Positions 26,901-36,087 of a stretch of DNA of 64,000 nucleotides are shown here, piece after piece. How positions within the stretch are numbered: position 1 is the stretch's first letter; every line of letters starts with the position of its first letter. The translations under genes were made by a program, and so were the position numbers. This stretch comes from a virus. The DNA lies in IMG/VR virus record IMGVR_UViG_3300009506_000019, positions 102,062 through 166,061 of that record. One strand, written 5' to 3'. The notes beneath the pieces are model-generated. The model was not told the DNA's origin. It was given only the letters and a program-made list of their open reading frames with translations, and did not search any database.

Positions 26901-27273
26901 TTTCGTAAATCTTCACATCGGACACAGCAGCAGGAACATCATTTACGATTGGATGTTCACCACCCCCATTTACTGCAATATCATTTCCAGCATCGGTCAA
27001 ATCCGAAGTAAAGAAGTAATGAATAAACCCACCTATTTTACCTGCTGTCGCAGCTGCGACAAGAATATATCCCCACAATCCACCAGCCAAGTGGGTTGAA
27101 GATATGGCGGTAGCGGTGCTAACCCATGCCGACCCGTTCCAATATTTGCCATTGTCTGTGTCTTGAGACTCCAAACGAATGACGATATTGAGAGATCCAC
27201 TGTCAACAGGATTGCCTGTAGTCTTATGATGAACTCTTGCTGATAAAAGTTTTGGTTGATTTGCATAAATCAT
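26881..27273 (-). CDS. Small beta-rich neck protein
   Basis: A 130-residue beta-rich protein with 'L-S-A-R-V-H-H-K-T-T-G-N-P-V' at the start and a hydrophobic 'G-G-L-W-G-Y-I-L-V-A-A-A-T-A' middle. The layout resembles the N-terminal beta domains found at 32424-34358 and 34358-34765, which also combine an opening strand, an x-W-x-S stretch and a G-L-W/G-L-Y-G-Y strand. It overlaps the next gene by 20 bases. A minor neck or collar component is the likely role. Confidence 0.6.
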   Translation of the reverse strand: MIYANQPKLLSARVHHKTTGNPVDSGSLNIVIRLESQDTDNGKYWNGSAWVSTATAISSTHLAGGLWGYILVAAATAGKIGGFIHYFFTSDLTDAGNDIAVNGGGEHPIVNDVPAAVSDVKIYESEPRSV

Positions 27274-27276
27274 AGC

Positions 27277-27957
27277 TTACCCCATCTTCTTCGGCAGAGC
27301 CGCTGCTAAAAATGCCTTGGACGATGGTGGTGCACCACCTTCGGCAAAGAATGTGGTCATGAAACCCAATGAGATATTTGCAGGACTTATCTGAAGTGTG
27401 GTATCATAATATGCAACCGCAGAAGCCACACGATTATAAAACCCCAATCTTCTAAATCCAGCTTGTAAAATTTGATTTACTTCAGTAAATCCATTGGTTG
27501 GATTTTCTTGTAATGAGCCACCAGTACAAGCTATAGTAGCTATGAGTAACTCACTTGGTTGAGAAATAGGAGAATCTGTGCTTACATGTACACTTGACGT
27601 GCCTGCCTGTGGACTACCAACCTGATCGATAATTGCTCCTGTTTGAACTAGGCCAGAATACTCAACCAAGATACCAGCCACATGTGCACTTCCATCCAAC
27701 ACTATGGTAGCAGTAATATCGGCACCTACCACATTTTGTGCCACCCACAAATCCAAAGAACTACCAAAAATAGTAACACCGTTAGCTTTTACCCATGTAG
27801 CGCCCGTTTGATTGATAGTTGTTACTTCAGCTCCCTCAGATCCAACAGCCATAAACAAGGCACTGCCATCTGTTGGGGCACTACCAAACGTCACATCCAA
27901 GCTGGTGTATGAATTGTCTGGTGACGCAGCCCAAGCGTCTTGTAGTCTAGTTACCAA
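27277..27957 (-). CDS. Phage beta-sandwich surface protein
   Basis: A 226-residue protein made of a single beta-sandwich: 'P-T-D-G-S-A-L-F-M-A-V', 'I-N-Q-T-G-A-T-W-V-K', 'L-D-L-W-V-A-Q-N-V', 'V-E-Y-S-G-L' and 'L-I-A-T-I-A-C'. The same strands recur in the C-terminal domain of the protein at 4857-6944. The first codon is TTG at 27957, supported by a GGAGGT site 5 bases upstream; it overlaps the previous gene by 11 bases. Such domains are found on phage fibres and capsid or neck surfaces. Confidence 0.7.
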   Translation of the reverse strand: MVTRLQDAWAASPDNSYTSLDVTFGSAPTDGSALFMAVGSEGAEVTTINQTGATWVKANGVTIFGSSLDLWVAQNVVGADITATIVLDGSAHVAGILVEYSGLVQTGAIIDQVGSPQAGTSSVHVSTDSPISQPSELLIATIACTGGSLQENPTNGFTEVNQILQAGFRRLGFYNRVASAVAYYDTTLQISPANISLGFMTTFFAEGGAPPSSKAFLAAALPKKMG

Positions 27958-28354
27958 GTAGAACCTCCTCTACTACTTTACCAGCTTCTGGAGATCCTAA
28001 CCAGTCTTGAATTGCTGTATCGATTATCTTCTGCAAGGTTTCTGCAACATCGTCAGGAAGATCCTGTCCCCCATACCAATGTGCATAGTCGTCTTGAAAC
28101 TTGGCCTCGAGCCTAAGTGGATCCACATTTAGGACCTCCACTTTAAGACCACGAGTGATAGCTTTGATAGCTTCAGCATCTGAACGCTCTCCAACCATCG
28201 CAGCCAATTCAACAGATCTATTGAAACCTCGAAGTATGAATTCTTGTGCTGATTGAGCTAACTTCTTTGACAACTCTTCATAGATCAATCTTTTCTGATC
28301 TTGGCTGAATGCCGTTAGCGCTTTTCCGCTTATTGTTAGCTGCATACCAGGCAT
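27947..28354 (-). CDS. Helical neck/tail-completion protein
   Basis: A 135-residue, largely helical, charged protein with 'L-T-I-S-G-K-A-L' at its start and 'D-D-Y-A-H-W-Y-G' in the middle. Its start shares a base with the preceding stop (TAATG). The size, helix-rich content and position between the connector-like gene and the tail module fit a head-tail joining or tail-completion protein. No signature is strong enough for a family name. Confidence 0.6.
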   Translation of the reverse strand: MPGMQLTISGKALTAFSQDQKRLIYEELSKKLAQSAQEFILRGFNRSVELAAMVGERSDAEAIKAITRGLKVEVLNVDPLRLEAKFQDDYAHWYGGQDLPDDVAETLQKIIDTAIQDWLGSPEAGKVVEEVLLGN

Positions 28355-29277
28355 TAAAATACCAACGCATTGTATACTTCTTCGGGCTGTGTTCTTCTTG
28401 GCTCGAATGATTGTTGTGTGAAATACCCACTTTCTCCACCAAATTCTTCATTAAACATCAATTTTGTAGTTACAAATCTAATGCCAGCATTCAAGCCGGT
28501 CACACGTTCGTAGAAAGAGTTTTCTCGAATTCTTGCCAACTGTGTATTCGCTGGAATGTTTGAGCAAAAATAATTGAGTGGCAGCGTCCAGAAACGTTCA
28601 CCAACATTCTCAACACGACCACCATATTGCATCAAAGCTGGAATTTCAGTCACATTCGGCCTAAGAATCAAGATATATGGCTTTTCTTTGTTTGCGTGTC
28701 TAATACGAATAATCTCGAATGATGGACTACGATCTGCAATAGTTGCTCTACTCAAGGACACACGCAGATAAATACCACCCAAACCTATTGGTTTCTTTCC
28801 AGCATCGTTGATTTCTTCGATAGGATAGAAATCAATACCGTTCACAGAGAATGACACGGTGACCAAATTGGTCTCAAAGATGTTTGGTGCAACAACATCG
28901 AATTCCCAATCCAAACCAAGAGGATTTGAAAATTGAAGGCGAGCTGATGTAACTGAACCTGATAGTTGGTTGTCAGCTAGCTCGACTCGATGTGGTTTGA
29001 TGTCTGTTGTAAGAACAACATTTACCAGTGTGTTTCCTGGAGAGATGGAAGCAAAATATAATGTCTCATGAAGGAATTTGATGTATCCAGGAATTAGCTT
29101 GGTACCATAACAACTGCTGCACGTGATATCTGGTCTTTCTGTGGTGTCTTTGACACACGAGCATTCTAATGAGTTGGGTGTGTCTTCTGTAACTTGAGTC
29201 CACAGATATGCACTCTTCCCACGACTTCGCAGCTTGTCTGCAAGCAATGCCTCGATCTTCTCAGGTATTTGCCCCAA
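28354..29277 (-). CDS. Head-tail connector-like protein with zinc knuckle
   Basis: A 307-residue protein. An early C-S-C-x(11)-C-S-S-C cluster (residues ~39-55) probably binds zinc. The rest is beta-rich with 'P-L-G-L-D-W-E-F' and 'L-P-L-N-Y-F-C-S-N-I-P'. There is no ATG near the N-terminus: the furthest usable start is TTG 29277, without a clear Shine-Dalgarno, and the next in-frame TTG lies inside I-E-A-L-L. Start uncertain. The neck location suggests a connector or adaptor. Confidence 0.65.
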   Translation of the reverse strand: MGQIPEKIEALLADKLRSRGKSAYLWTQVTEDTPNSLECSCVKDTTERPDITCSSCYGTKLIPGYIKFLHETLYFASISPGNTLVNVVLTTDIKPHRVELADNQLSGSVTSARLQFSNPLGLDWEFDVVAPNIFETNLVTVSFSVNGIDFYPIEEINDAGKKPIGLGGIYLRVSLSRATIADRSPSFEIIRIRHANKEKPYILILRPNVTEIPALMQYGGRVENVGERFWTLPLNYFCSNIPANTQLARIRENSFYERVTGLNAGIRFVTTKLMFNEEFGGESGYFTQQSFEPRRTQPEEVYNALVF

Positions 29278-29317
29278 TAACCAACAGCACTTGGGGCACC
29301 TGGGACCTTACAACTCA

Positions 29318-29539
29318 TCAGTTCAGTACCTTTGACCCACCACGCATGCTAACAGTCAAATAGCCAGCACCCAGAGCTGTGGCCACATCAGGAATCTTTC
29401 TGAACTCGAGAAGTGGCAATGTTGTTTCCACCATCTGTGATTTTCCTGGCAACACAGAGGTCGCAAGAGGGACCACATCGTAGCCAGTAAAATCAAGAGG
29501 CAGAGGGGTCGTATTCAAATTTCTCAGTAGTACCTTCAT
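29318..29539 (-). CDS. Small protein equal to a stand-alone docking domain
   Basis: A 73-residue protein starting M-K-V-L-L-R-N-L, with a short beta-rich pattern ('P-L-A-T-S-V-L-P-G-K-S') and a final 'G-Y-L-T-V-S' strand. Comparable N-termini occur in the fibre proteins at 29536-32421 and 43980-45911 and in the protein at 56619-57344, so this gene may be the isolated form of a shared docking or assembly domain. It overlaps the fibre gene by 4 bases. Confidence 0.6.
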   Translation of the reverse strand: MKVLLRNLNTTPLPLDFTGYDVVPLATSVLPGKSQMVETTLPLLEFRKIPDVATALGAGYLTVSMRGGSKVLN

Positions 29540-32421
29540 ACCTCAGTTATCCTTGAAATAGAATGAGTGTTGTTTCTGAAGATAATGATGAGGCGATATT
29601 CATCATTGTTGAATGCTGTCGAATCTGTGCCGAAACTCCAGCCAACCGTAGATCCAGTGGAAGTGCTATCGTTTCTCGCTCCCTTTGAGTTTGCTCTGCT
29701 GTCACCAAACCCGGTTCCGTTATCATCACCAATAGAACGCCCAAGGTCAAAGAACTTGCCTTCTACAGCAAGCTCGAGCAGAACATTCAAATCGCCTGTC
29801 CCATAGGGATCGATATCCGTATACGAGATTCCAGCTAAGGTCAACAGACCTACGGACGCTCCAACTTTGTCAATGAATCTTTGATATTCTTGGTCACCCG
29901 TAAATCCAGGATAGTCTGTCGAATCTGGGTACTGCAGTATTCCATTATGCCTTTGCTGGGCGTTTCCGTTGACAAGCGAGATAGCTGAATCAAAAGGCGT
30001 TGCCGTTCCTGAAGTAGTTCCTGAATCGAGGACAATACGTCTAGCTTCGTCGAGCAACTGGTCATCTTTACCTGTAGATACTGTACCATAAGTATTGATT
30101 GGAGCACCAAGAGCCGAAGCCGTTGATGTCGAAGACGTGTCAGGTTTTTGTAATGTGACTCCTAACGTTGGTGCCAAAGAATATTGGTTAGAAACATCCA
30201 ACGTGATGGTTCTGGACACCACAAATTGATCGGTTACGGCCGGAACAGTTGCTGGATTGTCGTACGATGTCGTATGTCCAGGAACAATCACCCTGCCGAC
30301 TTGGGTTGGATGATATGCCTTTTCGAAAATACCAGCAGCTGCGGTATATGCAATATCAATGGTGGTTCCAATTCCCCACGCTTCAATACCAGACAGCCAT
30401 TTTGATACCTTGGCGTTTACCACACCAGTTGGTGCTGAAGCAAATGATGGAGCTGGATGTGTGTCATCATAAAACAGCTCTGTCTCTGCTGACACACCAG
30501 ACTCTGAATGCTGCATCGCGATGTGACTTCTACCTTCAGCAGTAAGAGCAATACTGAATTGAGCGTTGGCTCTTTGAAATACCGCGTTGTGAGCTACCAG
30601 AGCTGTAATTGAGATTCTGCCAATTGTGCCAACACCATTCACACCGATGTCGTAAGACTCAGCTACAATACCGCCTTCTATCAAGCTGAGAATCCCAGCC
30701 GATGCTTGACCACCAACCACCGTGCCAGCTACAAATCTATCTGCTGGATCTGGAGAGGTCAGTGTGTAAGTTGGATCAATGATGTAGTTCAATATTGTTG
30801 TACCAGGAACCAGGGTACTCCACGCAGCCGATAACCCAGACGGGATTTTTGCGCTGTATTGAGTTGTTCCTGCCAAGACCAATAATTGACTGGACAATAG
30901 GCCAGGCGGTTGTGGAGGAGTGAAATGCTCAAACCAAGTCAGGAAAGATCGTAGCCAATAGCTGCCTTCCAGCTCAGCAAATGCAATTGTCCCGTCATCT
31001 TCTGATGCAGCGAGAAGAGTGGCTTCATCGGGAAAGATTTTTACACCACCACCACCAGTACCACCACCACCTGAATCAACAGCAACGCTACCGGTGTCCA
31101 AGAAGATATTGTCATCTATTGAACTAAATACATTACCACCAGCATCGTTGTATGTGCTATTGAGATATCCTTCAACAATATGGTCTGGAAGTGGGACGAT
31201 CAGCCCAGCAATAGTCTGACCAATCCACCCATGAGAACTTACCAAGGCGACAAGCGATGCCACACAATCATCAGCATCACATTCCCACAAGTTCACCTGT
31301 GACGCATGCCTGCCAAGAATACAGTAGCCATACCTATAATCTTGCGTTCCTATGAAAGTACCAGCAACACCACATTGGCGAAGCTTTACATCAAGTAATG
31401 AATATATCGAGAAAAATTCTACTTCTTGTCGCTCAACGCCGACGATGTAGCTACCAAAACCAATGTCACACAGAGATGAATAAAGATTCACCTCATCCAA
31501 TTGATTCATGAAGTGATAGACAGCATTGATCTGACTATTTCTTCCTTTGATTGGGCCTTTGCAATTCGTCAGCCCAACTTTTTTCGATTCAGTAATGACC
31601 AGATCAGTGAGATCACATCGATCCACTAATACTAAACCATCACAATGATTTACTTCTAGGTCCACGCTTGACACGCGGCTCATAATTTCGTATTCATCAC
31701 CGGGCTCTGGGACATTAAAGAAGAAGTCCAATTCAAGTGTGTCGCCAGTATTTCCCTTAATGAGTACGATCTCGCCCTCTGCTGGACCGTTCAACATGCG
31801 AAGAGCTTTGCCCAAGTGCTCGTCTGGAACAAAACTCTTGGATGTGTCTTGCAAAGAATTGAAAGTAGCTGCTGTTACAGCACCCTCATCATCGCCTTCT
31901 GTGGAGCCTATGATTCTAACCACACCATTTCGTGTGGCATCAAATAAGAACGAATATGCTTCGCTCAAAGGATCTACAATTGGAAACACATCGTTATTTG
32001 CAGTGGTGATTCCCTTGATCACACCAGAATAATTGCCTGGACCAAGGAAGATGTATACGACGAAATCGTTGATGTTTTTCGGTAGTTTGTCGAAAGCTGC
32101 CTGAAGCGTCTTGAATGGTGCGTTTCCTGTTGTCCCGAGATTTCTGTCTGTTCCTTGAATTTCATCAACAAAATACAGAATGTCATCAACAGCAGTTGGA
32201 AAACCAATAGCGCCTTGCTCTACATCGTCACGAATATCGGGATCTTGCAAAACATTATAGTCAATATGACGTTTGGAACAAAACGCTTCCAACTCCGTTA
32301 CGATTTTCTTTGTTACCAAGTCAACAGGAACACGAATAAATCTGCCCCTTCCAGCTCGCACAGAGCCAATTGTGGTTGACACTGGAAAATCGGTCCTATT
32401 TATGATCTCAATAACTGGCAT
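29536..32421 (-). CDS. Beta-helix fibre or collar protein
   Basis: A 961-residue fibre. Residues ~1-60 are a docking-type N-terminus. Residues ~85-420 read as a right-handed parallel beta-helix of the pectate-lyase type: the opening 'D-D-I-L-Y-F-V-D-E-I-Q-G-T-D-x-N-x-G-T' and 'P-F-K-T-L-Q-A-A-F-D' motif common in phage fibres and depolymerases, then short V-D/V-N/L-x rungs. A Gly-rich hinge near ~455 is followed by beta-rich domains. No catalytic residues can be assigned. The position among neck genes suggests a collar or whisker fibre rather than a tail-tip fibre. Confidence 0.75.
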   Translation of the reverse strand: MPVIEIINRTDFPVSTTIGSVRAGRGRFIRVPVDLVTKKIVTELEAFCSKRHIDYNVLQDPDIRDDVEQGAIGFPTAVDDILYFVDEIQGTDRNLGTTGNAPFKTLQAAFDKLPKNINDFVVYIFLGPGNYSGVIKGITTANNDVFPIVDPLSEAYSFLFDATRNGVVRIIGSTEGDDEGAVTAATFNSLQDTSKSFVPDEHLGKALRMLNGPAEGEIVLIKGNTGDTLELDFFFNVPEPGDEYEIMSRVSSVDLEVNHCDGLVLVDRCDLTDLVITESKKVGLTNCKGPIKGRNSQINAVYHFMNQLDEVNLYSSLCDIGFGSYIVGVERQEVEFFSIYSLLDVKLRQCGVAGTFIGTQDYRYGYCILGRHASQVNLWECDADDCVASLVALVSSHGWIGQTIAGLIVPLPDHIVEGYLNSTYNDAGGNVFSSIDDNIFLDTGSVAVDSGGGGTGGGGVKIFPDEATLLAASEDDGTIAFAELEGSYWLRSFLTWFEHFTPPQPPGLLSSQLLVLAGTTQYSAKIPSGLSAAWSTLVPGTTILNYIIDPTYTLTSPDPADRFVAGTVVGGQASAGILSLIEGGIVAESYDIGVNGVGTIGRISITALVAHNAVFQRANAQFSIALTAEGRSHIAMQHSESGVSAETELFYDDTHPAPSFASAPTGVVNAKVSKWLSGIEAWGIGTTIDIAYTAAAGIFEKAYHPTQVGRVIVPGHTTSYDNPATVPAVTDQFVVSRTITLDVSNQYSLAPTLGVTLQKPDTSSTSTASALGAPINTYGTVSTGKDDQLLDEARRIVLDSGTTSGTATPFDSAISLVNGNAQQRHNGILQYPDSTDYPGFTGDQEYQRFIDKVGASVGLLTLAGISYTDIDPYGTGDLNVLLELAVEGKFFDLGRSIGDDNGTGFGDSRANSKGARNDSTSTGSTVGWSFGTDSTAFNNDEYRLIIIFRNNTHSISRITEV

Positions 32422-32423
32422 CT

Positions 32424-34358
32424 TTACGCCTTGAAGAATACGTTACGGAACAATGACCCAGACGGAGCAGCGTCAATAAGTGCTGCCAGCCTGAAGTTCG
32501 GCCCTGCTTCGATGTGTAAACTACCAGAACTAACAAAGTTGAGTTTCAACATCGGGATCATCTTATCCAAACGTTGACTCAACCAATTCAAGTATTGTGC
32601 GAGTTGTGGCTGATGTTGAATAACAAAAGCATTGCCCTGGTCGCTCCAATTTGGAACATCAGTGTCCACCGCAAATAGCTCTTGACTCATAACACCCGCC
32701 ATGAGCGAAGCTTCTATAAGGGTGAACTCATAGGCACTAAATGGATAATTATCTAATGTGAATACGCCGGATGGTTGATACGCATTGATGATGTGAAGCC
32801 CATGTTCAAGATAGGTAGCCAATTGTCCATTGGTATACCCAAGAAAACATGGACTCTCCGGATCGTCTTTCACCAGTTTGAGAGCTTTGTCAATCTGAAG
32901 CCGCAGCTTCTGTAACAAAGCACAGATGCGATGCGTTATGACTTTGATGTTTTGACAAACAATCAACTCATCAGACGCATCAATGCCGCCACTAAGATTA
33001 GTAGCAGCAATGGGATCAACCACACCAAGTCCAGTATCTCCTGTCGGGATTTCTGCCGTGATGATTTCCGAGACATCCTCTTCATCCGTCGCAGCATCAA
33101 CGATATCTTGCGCCGTAGTAATAATCGTTGCGGCAGCATTGGTCCTCAAAGAGACAACGATTGCAGCGCCATCTCTTGTGATAGACAAAGGAGAATTTGG
33201 TGTGCCTGGATCAACGTATTCTACGGTTATGAAATCGCCTGGAGTTCCTTCAACCACAGCAGTCCACAAGACACTGCTGTTTGGATTCACTCCAGGACCT
33301 ATGGTAAGAGATGATTTCACACCAGCAACAGCGCTTGCACGCCATGTGAGGAGGTAATCAGCTCTTGTCTTGGTTTTGTTTTTCTTGGTTGCGTCTGTGC
33401 TGAGGTTATCCAATCCAAGAGGGAATTCAAATCGTCCAGCAGATGGGTTAATAATACGCGGCGGATTTGGATCTCTATCAACGATTGGCAGATAGGTGTC
33501 TGCCAAAAGCAATGAGCCGTTGAGGCAAGTTAATTCCATTGAAACTTTGGATGGATTTACTGCTTGTCCATTCTCATCTTTGAAGGTAATTCCAACCTTC
33601 TCTATGGAATTCAGCAGCACCAACTCTGCATCGGTTGGAGCGACATCGCTGTACAACATCTCGGACACACTGGCCGAGGCATTGTCACATGAAATTGATG
33701 ATTCACCAAGAGCTGATTGATCATAAACCTGCGTATCTTGGATGTGGTACTCTTCTGGATTTCCTGTTTGATTGGTAAAATACCACTTATCCAAGATGGT
33801 ACGCGGTGTAGAGATTGCGCTGGCTTGAACTCGATATTTACCTACACCAATTCTTGTGATTGATGTAATACTCTCAATGAGAGTTGAACCATTGTCCTCG
33901 AGGATATCAACTTGACGAACTTCTGCTGGATCAAACAAATCCCCTGTCTGATCGTCACGGAACTCAATGGTAAGCAGAATAGGACGAAGAATGACAGCAC
34001 TGTGGCGTGGAAGCGCATCAGAGCTTTCAGTTGCGGTGGATGCAGTTGGAGAAGGAGATACATTCGTGACTTCGGTAGATGTCTTAATAGCACCGCCGTC
34101 TTGAAGACGATATAGCCATCTATCCTGAATCATGCCGGATTCGGCAATGACTTGTGTGGTGACTTGATACTGACCTAGACCAATTCTGACGATAGACGTG
34201 CTTTGAATGGTCTCAATGATGGTTTGCCCATCAGCATACAGAATATCCACCTGTTCGAACGAATACGGATCAAACAGCTGGCCTGTATTGTCCTCTCGGA
34301 ATGTGATGGTAAGCTCTAATTGCTCACCAGCAACAGCGTTTGCTCTTGTAACCGCCAT
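32424..34358 (-). CDS. Multidomain neck/connector protein
   Basis: A 644-residue protein. Two related N-terminal beta domains (~5-95 and ~118-200) each contain 'L-x-L/I-T-I-E/T-F-R-x-D-x-T-G-x-L-F-D-P', 'V-D-I-L', 'I-E-S/T-I' and a W-Y/W-L strand, a tandem duplication. A third such domain may follow at ~250-330. The C-terminus is helical ('Y-P-F-S-A-Y-E-F-T-L-I-E-A-S-L', 'W-S-D-Q-G-N-A-F') and resembles structural proteins encoded near phage necks. TAATG junction with the preceding gene. Confidence 0.65.
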   Translation of the reverse strand: MAVTRANAVAGEQLELTITFREDNTGQLFDPYSFEQVDILYADGQTIIETIQSTSIVRIGLGQYQVTTQVIAESGMIQDRWLYRLQDGGAIKTSTEVTNVSPSPTASTATESSDALPRHSAVILRPILLTIEFRDDQTGDLFDPAEVRQVDILEDNGSTLIESITSITRIGVGKYRVQASAISTPRTILDKWYFTNQTGNPEEYHIQDTQVYDQSALGESSISCDNASASVSEMLYSDVAPTDAELVLLNSIEKVGITFKDENGQAVNPSKVSMELTCLNGSLLLADTYLPIVDRDPNPPRIINPSAGRFEFPLGLDNLSTDATKKNKTKTRADYLLTWRASAVAGVKSSLTIGPGVNPNSSVLWTAVVEGTPGDFITVEYVDPGTPNSPLSITRDGAAIVVSLRTNAAATIITTAQDIVDAATDEEDVSEIITAEIPTGDTGLGVVDPIAATNLSGGIDASDELIVCQNIKVITHRICALLQKLRLQIDKALKLVKDDPESPCFLGYTNGQLATYLEHGLHIINAYQPSGVFTLDNYPFSAYEFTLIEASLMAGVMSQELFAVDTDVPNWSDQGNAFVIQHQPQLAQYLNWLSQRLDKMIPMLKLNFVSSGSLHIEAGPNFRLAALIDAAPSGSLFRNVFFKA

Positions 34359-34765
34359 TACGAACCCTGCGTGTTAAAATCGCGAAGCTCTTTGGCAAAT
34401 TCTCTCACATCCCAGAGTGATCCACCGATTGGTGGTGCCCCAGCATTTGCAAACCGAAGTTGATATTTATCTCTCACAGGCTGTGGGGAAGCTGTTGGTT
34501 CTGGTCCCGGATCAACCAACGAATAACCATAAAGACCAGGAGCGGCAACTGCGCCAATTTCAGACATCGCGAGTGGTGTGGGAACTCCCAAGGTATCAAT
34601 AAAGGCAGCCCCATCGAAAAAGTAACCATCAGACACACGACGTATTTCTACAGTCGGAGACTGAGCGGTCACAGGAGCCCCTGTAGTCTCATTGATGATA
34701 GACAGCAGAATCTCAACAGTTGATTCGTATAGGTGCTTCTTTGTGTCAGCCACTACTTGGAGCAT
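34358..34765 (-). CDS. Small beta protein of the neck cluster
   Basis: A 135-residue protein from the ATG at 34765 (MLQVVADTK), which has an AGGTG site 6 bases upstream inside the end of the previous gene; a GTG at 34774 is the alternative. Sequence features: 'V-E-I-L-L-S-I-I-N-E-T-T-G-A-P-V' and 'P-G-L-Y-G-Y-S-L-V-D', parallel to the beta domains at 26881-27273. It may be a paralogue used at another level of the neck. Confidence 0.6.
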   Translation of the reverse strand: MLQVVADTKKHLYESTVEILLSIINETTGAPVTAQSPTVEIRRVSDGYFFDGAAFIDTLGVPTPLAMSEIGAVAAPGLYGYSLVDPGPEPTASPQPVRDKYQLRFANAGAPPIGGSLWDVREFAKELRDFNTQGS

Positions 34766-35111
34766 CTTGTTCACCTGCCATCTCTGGAGCGCCTAAAATA
34801 GACACGCTTCCAGTCTCAGCGTCAATATCCACCTGCTCTATGGTAACGCCGCATTGTCTCAACTTCGCGTCGAATCTTCCCTTCCAGATCTTCAGGTGAC
34901 CTTCTTGTTTCAACATCTCTCCCTTAGCCACCTTAATCTCGTTCTCGAAATTCTTGATCTTCTCTCCCTCCAGTGCCAACCGAAGCATGATGTTCTGCAA
35001 CTCTATGCGCTCTTGCTGATCGAGTTGCGGAATTTTCACCAGCTTTTTCTCCGGTTTCACTGGTTTTTTGCGGTTTCCCCTTCTTGCTTTCTTCTTGATA
35101 GCTGAGGCCAT
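34746..35111 (-). CDS. Small coiled-coil protein
   Basis: A 121-residue protein with a very basic N-terminus (K/R at 13 of the first 26 residues), a helical coiled-coil centre ('L-D-Q-Q-E-R-I-E-L-Q-N-I-M-L-R-L-A-L') and an acidic, beta-rich end with one Cys. It overlaps its neighbours on both sides (55 and 20 bases). The basic tail could contact DNA or an acidic membrane-protein tail; unknown function. Confidence 0.55.
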   Translation of the reverse strand: MASAIKKKARRGNRKKPVKPEKKLVKIPQLDQQERIELQNIMLRLALEGEKIKNFENEIKVAKGEMLKQEGHLKIWKGRFDAKLRQCGVTIEQVDIDAETGSVSILGAPEMAGEQDAPSSG

Positions 35112-35467
35112 AGCAAAGCTCCTGTGGCTAGCCCTCCTGGTATTGTTACATACCAGGGTAAATACAACACTTCCGTTGAAATAGTCACATTCAGGACTAT
35201 TGTTAGCACCCCTATACCAACCAAGACAAGATGCCTATACGGTACCCATTCTATCCACCGATTGGTACTCTTCCAAAAATGTATCCACCAGTGTCCGAGA
35301 ATGGTAGCTCCAACATATGGAGCAAACCACAATCCATCCAGGGATTCCCAATCACGCATGGCCGCACTGATGCTGTATCCCAAAAGTTCAATCACAACAT
35401 CAAACAAAACAATAGCCACAATGATCGCAATAATGGACCATTTGACTATCTTAATCAGCTTGTCCAT
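35057..35467 (-). CDS. Integral membrane protein, holin-like candidate
   Basis: A 136-residue membrane protein from the ATG at 35467, preceded by GAGGG. Hydrophobic segments lie at ~8-30 ('I-I-A-I-I-V-A-I-V-L-F'), ~45-65, and two more in the C-terminal half ('L-V-L-V-G-I-G-V-L-T-I-V-L' and 'P-G-G-L-A-T-G-A-L-L-W-P'), ending in a basic tail. It lies in a cluster of small membrane proteins within an otherwise structural operon. It could be a holin or antiholin, but no family signature is seen. Confidence 0.6.
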   Translation of the reverse strand: MDKLIKIVKWSIIAIIVAIVLFDVVIELLGYSISAAMRDWESLDGLWFAPYVGATILGHWWIHFWKSTNRWIEWVPYRHLVLVGIGVLTIVLNVTISTEVLYLPWYVTIPGGLATGALLWPQLSRRKQEGETAKNQ

Positions 35468-35612
35468 TTTTGCCCTCATTTATCTTTTCAATGGTAAGAT
35501 CTATGAGTTCTGACAGGTGTTTCTTGTCAGCATCAGAAATGTCTGGGTTGCTTCTGATATTTATGCCGATTCTTTCGACTAGCTTTTTTGCGTCTTCTAA
35601 TGAATTTGCCAT
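35451..35612 (-). CDS. Small helical protein (53 aa)
   Basis: A 53-residue frame from ATG 35612 to TAA 35451, with a GGAGAAG site 6 bases upstream. It fills the space between two membrane-type genes and overlaps the next start. The sequence is a charged helix (M-A-N-S-L-E-D-A-K-K-L-V-E-R, then D-A-D-K-K-H-L-S-E-L). Good start context and tight packing support a real gene; function unknown. Confidence 0.6.
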   Translation of the reverse strand: MANSLEDAKKLVERIGINIRSNPDISDADKKHLSELIDLTIEKINEGKNGQAD

Positions 35613-35613
35613 C

Positions 35614-36087
35614 TTACTTCTCCAGAGCTTGTGTTGCTAAATAAGTAGTGCCGAATACTACAGCCCCACCCACCATTAAACCATAAATGAAAGTCGCTTT
35701 GGGACTCTCATACCATGACAGCTCTGGCGGATTGAGATCCGGAAGATGCTTCATCGCTGTGTCAAACATGCTCCTATTGAGATTGGAAAGATCGAGATAT
35801 GATTGATTCGAAAGTTTATATGCATCAACCGCAGACTGCAGAGCTTTAATCTGCACGTCCTGATTGTCGATAATATCGAGAGATAACTTCAACTTGGTAG
35901 ACACCAAGTCAAGCAGAAGCTCGGCGTCTTCTTTTGGAAACCAAACGCCTTCCTGACCTTGATGTTTGAGTGGAACGGACTGAATGCCCTGAAGTTGCTT
36001 GCGGATTTCTTCTCGATTCAGCTTCTGTCCAAGGGCAGGAACACTAAATGTCGAGATGATTAAAACGATCAGAAATTTCATCGGCAT
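35614..36087 (-). CDS. Exported or membrane-anchored coiled-coil protein, spanin-like candidate
   Basis: Starting at 36087 or 36081 (M-P-M-K-F-L-I-V), it has a clear signal sequence ending V-P-A-L-G-Q, a charged helical middle with heptads ('L-S-L-D-I-I-D-N-Q-D-V-Q-I-K-A-L-Q-S-A-V') and a C-terminal hydrophobic segment ('A-T-F-I-Y-G-L-M-V-G-G-A-V-V-F-G'). The upstream in-frame start at 36162 would add a basic leader read from the overlapping gene. There is no lipobox, so it is not a standard outer-membrane spanin; the overlap with a one-TM coiled-coil gene still suggests a lysis pair. Confidence 0.55.
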   Translation of the reverse strand: MPMKFLIVLIISTFSVPALGQKLNREEIRKQLQGIQSVPLKHQGQEGVWFPKEDAELLLDLVSTKLKLSLDIIDNQDVQIKALQSAVDAYKLSNQSYLDLSNLNRSMFDTAMKHLPDLNPPELSWYESPKATFIYGLMVGGAVVFGTTYLATQALEK

